A stretch of DNA of 64,000 nt from CG2-30-36-16 sp964372115 (GCA_964372115.1 CAYJPN010000016.1:1-64000), one strand, 5' to 3'; positions 35,399-43,631 are shown, counted from the first letter of the stretch. Translations and numbers: made by a program. The notes: generated by a model from the letters alone, not told the origin.

Positions 35399-38300
35399 TC
35401 ACTTCATCAATGTCATTTTATATCTATGAATGTACTGCCCCCCCGCTTTTAGCTCAAGTATGTAAACACCGCTTGCAAGCGATGCAGCATTAAACAGAGT
35501 TTGATAAGTTCCTGCTAATTTATATTCATCTACAAGCTGTACAACTTTTTTGCCGAGTATATCGTAAACGGTTATATCTATAAAATCTGCCGAAGCAACA
35601 TCATATTTTATTGTTGTTACAGGGTTAAACGGGTTTGGATAATTTTGATATAACTTAAATCTTGCCGGCACTATAGAGGATTTATTTTCGGTAGATACTG
35701 CAACATCAAAAAAGGACAATATTTTTATCATCAATTCGCTTCTGATTTCTTCCGGATAAATTGTTTCAAAAGGGACAGCAAGAGCAACAACTTTGCCCGG
35801 ATAAGTTCCCCCGCTAAACATTCCGCTGTAATAAATACCCGCGCATCCGTATGAAGTATCAAAACCATTGTACGTTAAACAAACTCCACCGCCGTTTACA
35901 GCTTTAACAACATCCGGCCATTTTACATTTATGGTTCCATGTGCACCGTTATCAAAATAAAATGAAGATACACCCGTGAAAATAGAAGGAGTAAAAGGTG
36001 TGCATTGGTAGTAAGTTGCCGACTGTGTATTCGGTGCATCGTCAATATATTTCATCTTTAAATAATTATTTATAAAATTTTTATCCGAAGCTGAACCTTT
36101 AAAATCAAGGTCCCATGCTAGTTCACATCCGCTGACGAAAAGTTTACCGCCTTGCTGCAAAAATGTTTTTACTTTTCCCTGTTCATCTGTAGAAAATGTT
36201 TCGTCAACTGTACTTTCATCACCAAGAATATAATCAACCATATGGTAGTCGGTTAGATTATACAATCCGTCGGTTATTGCGTCATTTGTACATGAATTAA
36301 ACGCTGCACTATCCTGGTTAAACGCAGAAACATGTTGACGAATAAAATTATACGTGTTGCCTGTAGATGCCCTATCAAATCCGTTCACAATTAATACATG
36401 ATTTTCAGCGCCTGTTTTACAAGCCAGCACTTCCGATTCGGTTGAACTGCCGAGTGAATTGACTGCTTTTATTTTTATATAATAAACAGTATTCGGGGAT
36501 AAATTATCAACTGTAAAATTGTTTGATGATACAGCAAGCGGCGGATTAAATGTAATGCCGTCAGTGCTGCCGTAAATATTATAACTCTGCACTGCCGGGT
36601 CTTCTTTTATAAGAAAACGAATTTTATTCGTTCCCTCACTTTTTATTCCGAATGATTTCGGTTGGAGAGGTCCTGTTGAGGTTGAAATGTATGTTGGCTG
36701 CGCCATTGCCCCGGTTTCATTACTCAATACTTTATAAAGAATTCCGTCGGTTAAAATCTGATTCATTTTTTTTACGGCGCCGTCGAGTAAAAATTCATTA
36801 TTTAAAAATCTGATGCCATGACTATAATCCATATAAGTATTAATATGAATATTTGTGAGCGGCTGAATCGGCTGCCCGTTTAATTGATGCCATCCGTAAA
36901 TGCAAACATGATCCGGTCGTGTAGGATCAACAATTTTATTACTTAGAACAACATCTTTTTTTGTTCCGCCCGTTAGCTGTCCGGGTTGACCTGTCGCAAT
37001 AGCGAATTGACTATCTATTGCGGCGTTATGTAAAATAAATTTCGGCACAAGTTCATTTTGGTTTCCTACAGGTGCATAAGTAACGGGCTGCAACTTTACT
37101 TCACAGTTCTGGTAGATGTTATCAACAAGTTTTGGTGTTGGCATTATCGCACCGAATAAATCAGCTAACGTTTGCGCTGTTATAGGACCCATCGGTATGC
37201 GGCAATAATCACTATCGGACCCGATTGCGAGGTAATCGGGCATAACTTCATATTTAACGGTATGAGATGTTCCGTTAGCATCCTGAAAAGTTGTTTCGAT
37301 TTGTTTTAAGAAACGGAAAAAATTCGGAATGTTACCGGTTGAGATTTCATTATAAACGGCGGTTTCGCGTTGTGCAACAGTCATATTTATTACATACTGC
37401 ATAAACTGAGAACCGCTTTGTGCAGCAGGATTTCTCGGCGGAATAGTAAGCTGCGAAGGATGGGCGACATTAATTTGTATCCATGGAGTGTAAGCACGTG
37501 AACCATAATATACGTAACCCACCCCCTCATCAGGTGTGCCGGAAACCATCCCTTGAATAAAACCATTTTTTTCAACCTGCACTGTGTGTAATATCTGCTG
37601 AAGAGGATTTTTTTTGAGAATAAATTTTATTCTGCCGTTTAACGCGGTGTACTTTATAAAGTCATTATCTTCTTCATTTACAAAAGTAAAGTACGATGAC
37701 ATATATGTTTTCATTATACGGCTGCGGTACCACGTGCCGCCGGTTGGTGAAACAATCGGCTGTCCGTTGTATAGAGCAACGCTGTCATTATACGCAATAA
37801 CGCTGAGATAGTTATCGCTTGAAGCATTTAGCCAGTTGATAATTTTATCGCCGTAATAATGTTCGTACCCGTAGTTGCTGTCGAGGAACGAAATGCGTTT
37901 TACATAAGCGGGTATCTGCGGGAACGCATCAAGAAAACTAAATGTAAACCTTCCGCCGCCGCTGTGCCCGGTTAAAACTATAAACGGGTTGTACTGACTA
38001 TAAACAGATTTTAAATACTCAACGAGATTTTTAAGAATTACTGCATGATTAGAGTGTACGGAATTCCATGAAGGCCAGCTTTTCTGTGTTGTTTCGAGAT
38101 AAACCGTAATAATGTTATAATCGGTTACATGTTGTCTTAAAAACCTGGTTTGCGCACCTATATGTTGGATATCGTAATGCCAATCATCTCCGGGTTCAAG
38201 AATTTTGCCGACAGTTTGCTCAATTGTATTTCCATTTGGCAGCGCGAACAAAGCAATACCCACCGGCTTGTTGGGGTCAAACTCAAATGGTGATGGGGCA

Positions 38301-38449
38301 TTGATATGAACTCTTATTTCGGGTTCGTAACCAAACGTAACTGTTTGTTCTGAAAAATATGGGGCGGGAAAAAGTCCGGGCAAATATGTTTGTGAATAGA
38401 CAGAGATGTTGATTAACAAGAAACAAAAGAAGTAGTATAATTTTTTCAT
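35399..38449 (-). CDS. Large secreted alpha/beta-hydrolase-like protein with fibronectin and T9SS domains
   Basis: A 1016-residue surface protein. Order of parts: a signal peptide (residues 1-19); an alpha/beta-hydrolase-like region (about 40-300) with the nucleophile elbow GHSGGG near residue 160 and a preceding NPFIVLT strand; a beta-rich region; a fibronectin type III domain (about 605-690: NIYGSTDGITF, NTVYYIKIKAVNSLGSS); a glutamine-amidotransferase-like fold (about 693-880: HVLIVNGFDR, DYHMVDYILGD, FLQQGGKLFVSGCE); and a T9SS type A sorting domain (NYPNPFNPVTTIKYDV ... MTLMK). The hydrolase active-site Ser is in place; the full triad cannot be assigned by eye. Substrate unknown. It stands alone as a gene. 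Confidence 0.83.
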   Translation of the reverse strand: MKKLYYFFCFLLINISVYSQTYLPGLFPAPYFSEQTVTFGYEPEIRVHINAPSPFEFDPNKPVGIALFALPNGNTIEQTVGKILEPGDDWHYDIQHIGAQTRFLRQHVTDYNIITVYLETTQKSWPSWNSVHSNHAVILKNLVEYLKSVYSQYNPFIVLTGHSGGGRFTFSFLDAFPQIPAYVKRISFLDSNYGYEHYYGDKIINWLNASSDNYLSVIAYNDSVALYNGQPIVSPTGGTWYRSRIMKTYMSSYFTFVNEEDNDFIKYTALNGRIKFILKKNPLQQILHTVQVEKNGFIQGMVSGTPDEGVGYVYYGSRAYTPWIQINVAHPSQLTIPPRNPAAQSGSQFMQYVINMTVAQRETAVYNEISTGNIPNFFRFLKQIETTFQDANGTSHTVKYEVMPDYLAIGSDSDYCRIPMGPITAQTLADLFGAIMPTPKLVDNIYQNCEVKLQPVTYAPVGNQNELVPKFILHNAAIDSQFAIATGQPGQLTGGTKKDVVLSNKIVDPTRPDHVCIYGWHQLNGQPIQPLTNIHINTYMDYSHGIRFLNNEFLLDGAVKKMNQILTDGILYKVLSNETGAMAQPTYISTSTGPLQPKSFGIKSEGTNKIRFLIKEDPAVQSYNIYGSTDGITFNPPLAVSSNNFTVDNLSPNTVYYIKIKAVNSLGSSTESEVLACKTGAENHVLIVNGFDRASTGNTYNFIRQHVSAFNQDSAAFNSCTNDAITDGLYNLTDYHMVDYILGDESTVDETFSTDEQGKVKTFLQQGGKLFVSGCELAWDLDFKGSASDKNFINNYLKMKYIDDAPNTQSATYYQCTPFTPSIFTGVSSFYFDNGAHGTINVKWPDVVKAVNGGGVCLTYNGFDTSYGCAGIYYSGMFSGGTYPGKVVALAVPFETIYPEEIRSELMIKILSFFDVAVSTENKSSIVPARFKLYQNYPNPFNPVTTIKYDVASADFIDITVYDILGKKVVQLVDEYKLAGTYQTLFNAASLASGVYILELKAGGQYIHRYKMTLMK

Positions 38450-38839
38450 AATAATTCTGGTTTATGGTAAGCATAATTTAATAAGAAATTTCCATTTGAT
38501 AAATTGGAAATGTATTTTTTTTAGATTTGTTCAATTTTAGAAATGTAATTTACTAGCATAAACTTTGATGGGAATCAATAGTACATGATCATCCTTATAG
38601 ATCGCTTCAGCAATGGACAACCAATATTTAATACCGACTATATTCTTCTTAGGTAAAAAAATTAAATATTAAAACAGATTCAAATAATTTTGAGAATATT
38701 AATTCGAATTGCAGTGAAACGGTCGGTTTTTTGAATTTAGAATTACAGCAAATTAAGATGGCATAAGACTATTTTAAACGGGATAAAATTGTATTTTGCA
38801 TGTCAATAACCGAATTAATAATAAGATTATTAGTATAAC
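38450..38839. other. Intergenic region before the restriction-modification island
   Basis: About 390 bp between the divergent T9SS gene and the restriction-modification gene. It is AT-rich with no recognised gene or RNA. It marks the left edge of the accessory island, but I see no clear direct repeat that would prove an insertion point. Confidence 0.5.
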
Positions 38840-41800
38840 ATGAGTTTGTTTCAAAAATCGGTAGAGAAAAAATACTTAAACGAATTAGACGCTGTTCTGA
38901 TTGACCAGAAATACAAGCAATTCCAAGAATATTTTGGCAATTCAGATATTCAAGAAAACATCCGAAATGCCAGGGAAGAACAATTTCAAGAAGGATTTCT
39001 AAGAGAACTATTCGTTTCTATTTTTGGATATACGCTGAATCCACAACCAAATTTCAACCTGACAACTGAATTAAAAAACATTGCAAACAGTAAAAAGGTT
39101 GATGGAGCGATTCTATCAAGGGGGCATGCCCCTTTGACTAAACAAAACTCCTTAGAAGTAGCATTCCCTATTGCAGTTATCGAATTAAAGGGAACAGATA
39201 CAACCGATATTGATAAAATTGAAGCGCAGGCATTTGGATACAAAAACCATCATCCCAAATGTGTTTACGTTATAACGTCAAATTTTGAAAAACTACGTTT
39301 TTACATACAAAATGCGGTAGACCACATCGACTTTAATTTATTCAACCTTTCACAAGAACAGTTTGCGCTAATGTGGCTTTGTTTAGCAAAAGACAATTTG
39401 TTAAACGGACTGCCGCTTAAAATAAAGGAATCATCGCTTTTAGAGGAAGAAAACATAACAAAAAAATTGTATGCCGATTACTCAAAGTTCCGCGAAGCGA
39501 TTTACAATAACCTTGTTAAGAAGAATTCCGAAACTGATAAACTACTACTTTTTAAGAAAACCCAAAAATTACTTGACCGTTTTCTTTTTATCTTTTTCGC
39601 CGAAGACAGACTCTTACTTCCTCCAAATTCAATAAGCGAGATTGTAAAACAATGGAAAACTTTAAAAGAGGAGTTGGACGAGTATGTGCCTTTATACGAC
39701 CGATTTAAAAAATATTTCGGTTATATGAATACGGGTTATAAAGGTAAAAAATATGAAATTTACGAGTATAACGGCGGGTTGTTTGCCCCCGATGAAATGT
39801 TGGATAACATTCTAATTGACGATGATATTCTGCATAAACATACTTTAACATTAAGCAAGTACAATTTTGAAACCGATGTTGATGTAAATATTCTTGGTCA
39901 TATATTTGAACATTCTCTTGGTGAAATTGAAAACGTACAAGCTGAAATAAAAGGGGAGAGAGTTGAAACTCAAAAAACAAAACGGAAGAAAGACGGAATA
40001 TTTTACACACCAAAATATATTACCAAATATATTGTAGAAAACACCGTTGGTAAACTTTGCTTAGAAAAACGTACTGAACTTAATATTGTTGACGAGGATT
40101 ACGCCCGGGGACGTAAAAACCGGAAAAAAGATACGGTTAAAACCCTTGATGATAAACTAATCGATTACCGTAACTGGCTTTTGAGTTTAACTATCCTCGA
40201 CCCCGCGTGTGGTTCCGGTGCTTTTTTAAATCAGGCACTCGATTTTTTAATTACCGAACACAGCAAAATTGACGATTTACGCGCACAGCTTTTTGGTACC
40301 GGATTAGTACTATCTGATATTACAACCGACATTCTTGAAAAAAATATTTACGGCGTTGACTTAAACGAAGAATCGGTTGAAATTGCAAAACTCTCCCTTT
40401 GGCTGCGAACCGCGCAAAAAGGAAGAAAACTTAACAAGTTGAATAATAATATAAAGTGTGGAAACTCATTAATTGACGATCCAGAAGTTGCTGGGGAAAA
40501 AGCTTTTAATTGGTATAAAGAATTCCCGAATGTTTTTCAGGAAAAGGAGAAAAAAGTATGGCATATTACTACTGCAACCCATAATTCGAGGTATTCGCAG
40601 CGGATGTTCGACAACCATATTGTAGTTGGCGAACCCCTATGGTTCGATAAGGAAGACGAAATAATAATAACTGAAACAGTAAGAGATATTGCCATAGAAG
40701 ATAAGCTGTATGTTCTGGAATATAATATCTGTGGCGACCACATGCATATTCTGCTAGTGTGTGAAGAAGAAGAATTATCGAAAATAGTAGGCAAACTAAA
40801 ATCGGTAAGTGCGAAGATACGAAATAGAAAGCGGGGCTATACTGCCGAAGCTATCGGCGCGGCAGTAACAAGGGGGCATGCCGCAAATGGCGACCGCTCA
40901 CGCACTTCCGGAGACGGTATCGGCGCGGCAGTAACAAGGGGGCAGGCCACAGATGGCGACCGCTCATGCACTTCCGGAAGCGGTATCGGCGCGGCAGTAA
41001 CAAGAGGGCATGCCGCAGATGGCGACCGCTCACGCACTTCCGGAAGCGGTATCGGCGCAGCAGTAACAAGGGGGCATGCCCCCTTGTCGGAAGAAGACGA
41101 TACTACGAAACGGGGAAAAACGCAACTGCAGGTATGGACGCAGAAGTTCGGAAAGTCTGAAATAAAAGACGACGAATACCTGGCAAATGCCATAGCATAT
41201 ATCCGGAACAACCGCAATAAACACGAGCTGCCCGAAATAAAAGAAATAGAAAAACTAAAAAAAGAATTTCTCTGCACCCCCGAACACGCCTTCCGCCCCG
41301 AATATAAAGGCGGTTTTGATGTGGTGATTGGGAATCCGCCGTATGGAGCAGAACTTGATGGAGATTCGAAAGAATTTTTGGGGAAAAAATTTATCGCATT
41401 TAACAAGAACTATGATGTTTATTCTGCATTTATACAATTAGCATTTCAACTACTTAAGAATAATAGGTTTTGGGGATATATAAATCCTGTTTCTTGGCAG
41501 AGTAACGAGAATTATATCGATGTTAGGAATTATCTCAAAGAGAATGGAAAGCTTGAAATCGCAATCAAATTACCTTATGACGTTTTTGCTGATGCCTATG
41601 TTGATACCGGAATATATATCATAAAAACACAGCAATCCAATTCTTATAATTCTTTAGTTTATGATTTTCCTGTTCGAGCTTCAATCTCAGTTTCTACGTT
41701 GCAATTTATAAACATGAAGAAACTACCATCTGCTTACTGGACAAAATTAGAATCTTTGAAGATTGTCCTTAATCCATCTTTTTATGAATTATTACCAAAA

Positions 41801-42646
41801 CTATTTAATAATTCTATTGCCTTAAAAGAATTAACGGAATCTGTTCGCGGAATTTTACCAAATAAAGAAGATGTTGCTGATGTAAAACAGAATGATTCCA
41901 GACCTTATTTTATTGGTGATTTATATCGCTATGATTTAAGAATGAATTATTCTTGGGTTAACTATGGAGATCACCTCAAGGAAAAACCAAAAAAATACGA
42001 TTGGTTCACTGGCGAAAGGATTTTAGTAAGAAGACTCATAAATCGTCAATTTAGAGTCATGGGAAGTGTAACATCTGACGAGTTTGTGAATAAAAAAGAT
42101 ATTTATGTAATTAAATCAAATTCTGAAAATGTAAGTTCCTACTTTTTGTTGGCAATAATTAATTCGAGTCTTGTATCATTTCTAAAAACCAAAGGTTCTA
42201 CGAATGCAACAAAAGACGATTTTTCACAACTCACTTTAAATGACCTAAGAGAAATTCCAATCAAATTAGCATCTAATGACTTACAAATTGAGTTTATCGA
42301 AAAAGTTAAGATTCTTCTGATTGATAAGGCTGAGCGGCAAAAGAAACAAAGTAAATTTATTAATCGTGTTAAGAGTAACTTCGAATTAGAAAAAATCAGC
42401 AACAAACTGGTTGCATTTTATGATTTCGATTTTAAAACTTTTCTTTCTGAACTTAAAATACAAAGAATAAATCTTTCTCTCGACCAACAAGATGAATGGG
42501 AAGAATATTTCAATTCTTATAAATCGGAAATAAACCAACTCCAATCCAAAATAGAAAAAACCGATAAAGAAATAGACCAAATGGTTTATGAACTGTATGG
42601 TTTAACAGAAGATGAAATAAAAATTGTGGAAGAAGCTAACACATAA
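38840..42646 (+). CDS. Type IIG restriction-modification enzyme with an inserted RAYT-like domain
   Basis: A 1268-residue single-chain endonuclease/N6-adenine methyltransferase of the Eco57I type. An N-terminal nuclease domain has D88...E115-x-K117 (KVDGAI then AVIELKGT). A helical linker leads to the methylase: motif I DPACGSGAF (about 454), IYGVDLNEESVEIAKLSLWL, then motif IV GNPPYG (about 832). A C-terminal target-recognition region with coiled coil ends the protein. Motifs I and IV are usually about 130 residues apart; here they are about 378. The extra 250 residues (about 572-822) look like an IS200/REP-associated transposase (HMH near 634-636, WTQKFG...YIRNNRNKH) and contain a 22-residue repeat. 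The frame stays open throughout. A small palindromic insertion also sits at residues 93-100, inside the nuclease motif. Confidence 0.88.
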   Translation: MSLFQKSVEKKYLNELDAVLIDQKYKQFQEYFGNSDIQENIRNAREEQFQEGFLRELFVSIFGYTLNPQPNFNLTTELKNIANSKKVDGAILSRGHAPLTKQNSLEVAFPIAVIELKGTDTTDIDKIEAQAFGYKNHHPKCVYVITSNFEKLRFYIQNAVDHIDFNLFNLSQEQFALMWLCLAKDNLLNGLPLKIKESSLLEEENITKKLYADYSKFREAIYNNLVKKNSETDKLLLFKKTQKLLDRFLFIFFAEDRLLLPPNSISEIVKQWKTLKEELDEYVPLYDRFKKYFGYMNTGYKGKKYEIYEYNGGLFAPDEMLDNILIDDDILHKHTLTLSKYNFETDVDVNILGHIFEHSLGEIENVQAEIKGERVETQKTKRKKDGIFYTPKYITKYIVENTVGKLCLEKRTELNIVDEDYARGRKNRKKDTVKTLDDKLIDYRNWLLSLTILDPACGSGAFLNQALDFLITEHSKIDDLRAQLFGTGLVLSDITTDILEKNIYGVDLNEESVEIAKLSLWLRTAQKGRKLNKLNNNIKCGNSLIDDPEVAGEKAFNWYKEFPNVFQEKEKKVWHITTATHNSRYSQRMFDNHIVVGEPLWFDKEDEIIITETVRDIAIEDKLYVLEYNICGDHMHILLVCEEEELSKIVGKLKSVSAKIRNRKRGYTAEAIGAAVTRGHAANGDRSRTSGDGIGAAVTRGQATDGDRSCTSGSGIGAAVTRGHAADGDRSRTSGSGIGAAVTRGHAPLSEEDDTTKRGKTQLQVWTQKFGKSEIKDDEYLANAIAYIRNNRNKHELPEIKEIEKLKKEFLCTPEHAFRPEYKGGFDVVIGNPPYGAELDGDSKEFLGKKFIAFNKNYDVYSAFIQLAFQLLKNNRFWGYINPVSWQSNENYIDVRNYLKENGKLEIAIKLPYDVFADAYVDTGIYIIKTQQSNSYNSLVYDFPVRASISVSTLQFINMKKLPSAYWTKLESLKIVLNPSFYELLPKLFNNSIALKELTESVRGILPNKEDVADVKQNDSRPYFIGDLYRYDLRMNYSWVNYGDHLKEKPKKYDWFTGERILVRRLINRQFRVMGSVTSDEFVNKKDIYVIKSNSENVSSYFLLAIINSSLVSFLKTKGSTNATKDDFSQLTLNDLREIPIKLASNDLQIEFIEKVKILLIDKAERQKKQSKFINRVKSNFELEKISNKLVAFYDFDFKTFLSELKIQRINLSLDQQDEWEEYFNSYKSEINQLQSKIEKTDKEIDQMVYELYGLTEDEIKIVEEANT
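39116..39137. repeat. REP-like near-palindrome inside the restriction-modification gene
   Basis: A 22-bp sequence centred on GGGGCATGCCCC with flanks TCAAG and TTTGA, palindromic except at one base pair. It encodes SRGHAPL in frame, between the D and the ExK of the nuclease motif. The same core recurs at 41066-41087. Confidence 0.65.
40852..41080 (+). repeat. 66-bp in-frame tandem repeat within the inserted domain
   Basis: TATCGGCGC starts at 40852, 40918, 40984 and 41050, an exact 66-bp spacing with three full units and one partial. Each unit encodes 22 residues (IGAAVTRGHAA.GDRSRTSG..). Units differ at only a few bases. The array is GC-rich compared with the gene around it, and each unit carries the AAGGGGGCATGCC half of the REP-like palindrome. 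Confidence 0.9.
41066..41087. repeat. Perfect 22-bp palindrome closing the tandem array
   Basis: The sequence is a perfect palindrome of 11-bp arms beginning ACAAGGGGGCA. It encodes TRGHAPL, nearly the same peptide as the near-palindrome at 39116-39137. REP-like palindromes are the known partners of RAYT proteins. Confidence 0.75.
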
Positions 42647-42708
42647 AGCTATACACATTTGCAATTTACATAGTCAAATATGCTCAACCATTAGCACAAA
42701 TTAAAAAG

Positions 42709-42743
42709 GGTGTTGCACTTTAGTGAAACACCTCATATCTTTG
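42709..42743 (+). promoter_or_regulatory. Promoter with operator for the second toxin-antitoxin pair
   Basis: TATCTTTG (42736-42743) is a -7 element of the TAnnTTTG type, and a TTG lies 20 bases before it. Between them is an inverted repeat, GGTGTTGCACT and AGTGAAACACC around TT, with 10 of 11 pairs (42709-42732). The toxin ATG follows the -7 box by 4 bases, so the mRNA should be leaderless. The plan is the same as at 4096-4132. Confidence 0.65.
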
Positions 42744-42747
42744 TCCC

Positions 42748-43098
42748 ATGATATCAAAACAAAAATATAGAACAGCAATTTTCTATAAAGACTACTTTGA
42801 TAAATTCTTTGTAAAACAATCAGAAAAGGTAAAATCGAAAATTATCTGGACTATTGAATTGATCGAAGAATTAGAAAGAATTCCAGAAACCTACCTGAGA
42901 CATATTGAGTCTACAGATAGTCTGTATGAAATAAGGATAAAACTTGGAAGCGATATTTTTAGAATCTTTTGCTTTTTTGACTGTGGGAAATTGATAATTA
43001 TTGCAAACGGATTCCATAAGAAAACGCAAAAGACACCGAAGAAAGAAATTGAACGAGCACTAAAAATTAAGGAAGAATACGAAAATGAAAACAAATAA
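42748..43098 (+). CDS. HigB/RelE-type toxin (phage Gp49-like family)
   Basis: A 116-residue predicted ribosome-dependent mRNA interferase. It has the family layout: a helical pair (KVKSKIIWTIELIEELERI), the core ESTDSLYEIRIKLGSDIFRIFCFFDCGKLIIIANGF, and the C-terminal HKKTQKTPKKEIERALKIKEEY signature. The antitoxin gene starts 14 bases before its stop, so the pair is translationally coupled. It is a paralogue of the toxin at 4138. It lies immediately downstream of the restriction-modification gene, in a unit bounded by TTAGCACAA (42691-42699) and its exact complement TTGTGCTAA (43395-43403). Such pairs often stabilise mobile islands. Confidence 0.9.
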   Translation: MISKQKYRTAIFYKDYFDKFFVKQSEKVKSKIIWTIELIEELERIPETYLRHIESTDSLYEIRIKLGSDIFRIFCFFDCGKLIIIANGFHKKTQKTPKKEIERALKIKEEYENENK

Positions 43099-43384
43099 TA
43101 AGATGACACTTGATGAGTTTAAGGATAAGCATTATGGCGTAAAGGGAACTAAAAAAAGAGACGAACTGGATAATGGTTATGAAAATTTCAAACTTGGAAC
43201 TCTTTTACATGAAGCCCGACTTAAAAAAGGACTAACTCAAGCTGAATTGGCTGAAAAAGTTGGAACTACAAAATCCTACATTTCAAAGATTGAAAATAAT
43301 ATAAAAGAGGTTAGGCTTTCGACTTTGCAAAAAATTGTCCACTTGGGATTAGAAGGACAACTTGACTTTTCGATTAGATTATAA
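43085..43384 (+). CDS. XRE-family HTH antitoxin (HigA-like)
   Basis: A 99-residue antitoxin. A charged N-terminal arm (about 1-38) precedes a helix-turn-helix domain (about 40-95: LLHEARLKKGLTQAELAEKV, TTKSYISKIENN, RLSTLQKIVHLG). It overlaps and follows its toxin gene. By family knowledge it neutralises the toxin and represses the pair's promoter. The palindrome at 42709-42732, lying between the promoter boxes, is a fitting operator. Confidence 0.9.
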   Translation: MKTNNKMTLDEFKDKHYGVKGTKKRDELDNGYENFKLGTLLHEARLKKGLTQAELAEKVGTTKSYISKIENNIKEVRLSTLQKIVHLGLEGQLDFSIRL

Positions 43385-43398
43385 AACATATAACTTGT

Positions 43399-43528
43399 GC
43401 TAACAAATGGTATAGTGTATGCAAGTTTCAGAAATTTTCAAAGGTTTGTGACTCGTAAAAAGGGTCGGTGAAAACTGAAGGATTTTCGCTTCGTAATCCC
43501 GCACGACACCATACCATAAAACGTTAGC
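43399..43528 (+). repeat. attC-like recombination site after the second toxin-antitoxin pair
   Basis: A 130-bp noncoding segment bounded by GCTAAC and GTTAGC. Inside these, ATGGTATAGTGT (43407-43418) pairs with ACACCATACCAT (43506-43517) with one mismatch. The ends therefore fold into a long imperfect hairpin with extra-helical bases, and the middle is variable. This is the architecture of integron attC sites. GTT/AAC cores are present, but the RRRY positions are not canonical. Confidence 0.6.
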
Positions 43529-43536
43529 GTCATTGT

Positions 43537-43631
43537 AAATAGAAAAAACCGACAAAGAAATAAACCAAATGGTTTATGAACTGTATGGTTTAACAGAAGA
43601 TGAAATTATAATAGTAGAGGAATCGGTATAA
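43537..43631 (+). pseudogene. Stranded 3' end of a second restriction-modification gene
   Basis: This 95-bp segment matches the 3' end of the 38840-42646 gene: it begins at AAATAGAAAAAACCGA and encodes IEKTDKEINQMVYELYGLTE then DEIIIVEESV and a stop. Compared with the intact gene it has scattered base changes and a different last few codons. It therefore comes from a homologous allele rather than a very recent copy. No upstream coding part remains; the toxin-antitoxin unit lies between the two tails. Confidence 0.85.

Noticed and set aside
40852..41080. CRISPR array
   Set aside because: The 66-bp units are directly adjacent and nearly identical with no spacers, and they are translated within a gene.
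40556..41310. Intein inside the methylase
   Set aside because: There is no Cys/Ser at the left junction, no His-Asn and nucleophile at the right junction, and no intein splicing blocks. The HUH-like motif fits a transposase domain better.
40837..41406. 189-residue minus-strand frame with a regular repeat
   Set aside because: It is the reverse frame of the 66-bp tandem array inside the restriction-modification gene. The repeat makes any frame look ordered.
38840..43384. BREX or multi-gene defence island
   Set aside because: Only the single-chain enzyme and a toxin-antitoxin pair are present. No BrxC, PglZ or similar partners are seen.
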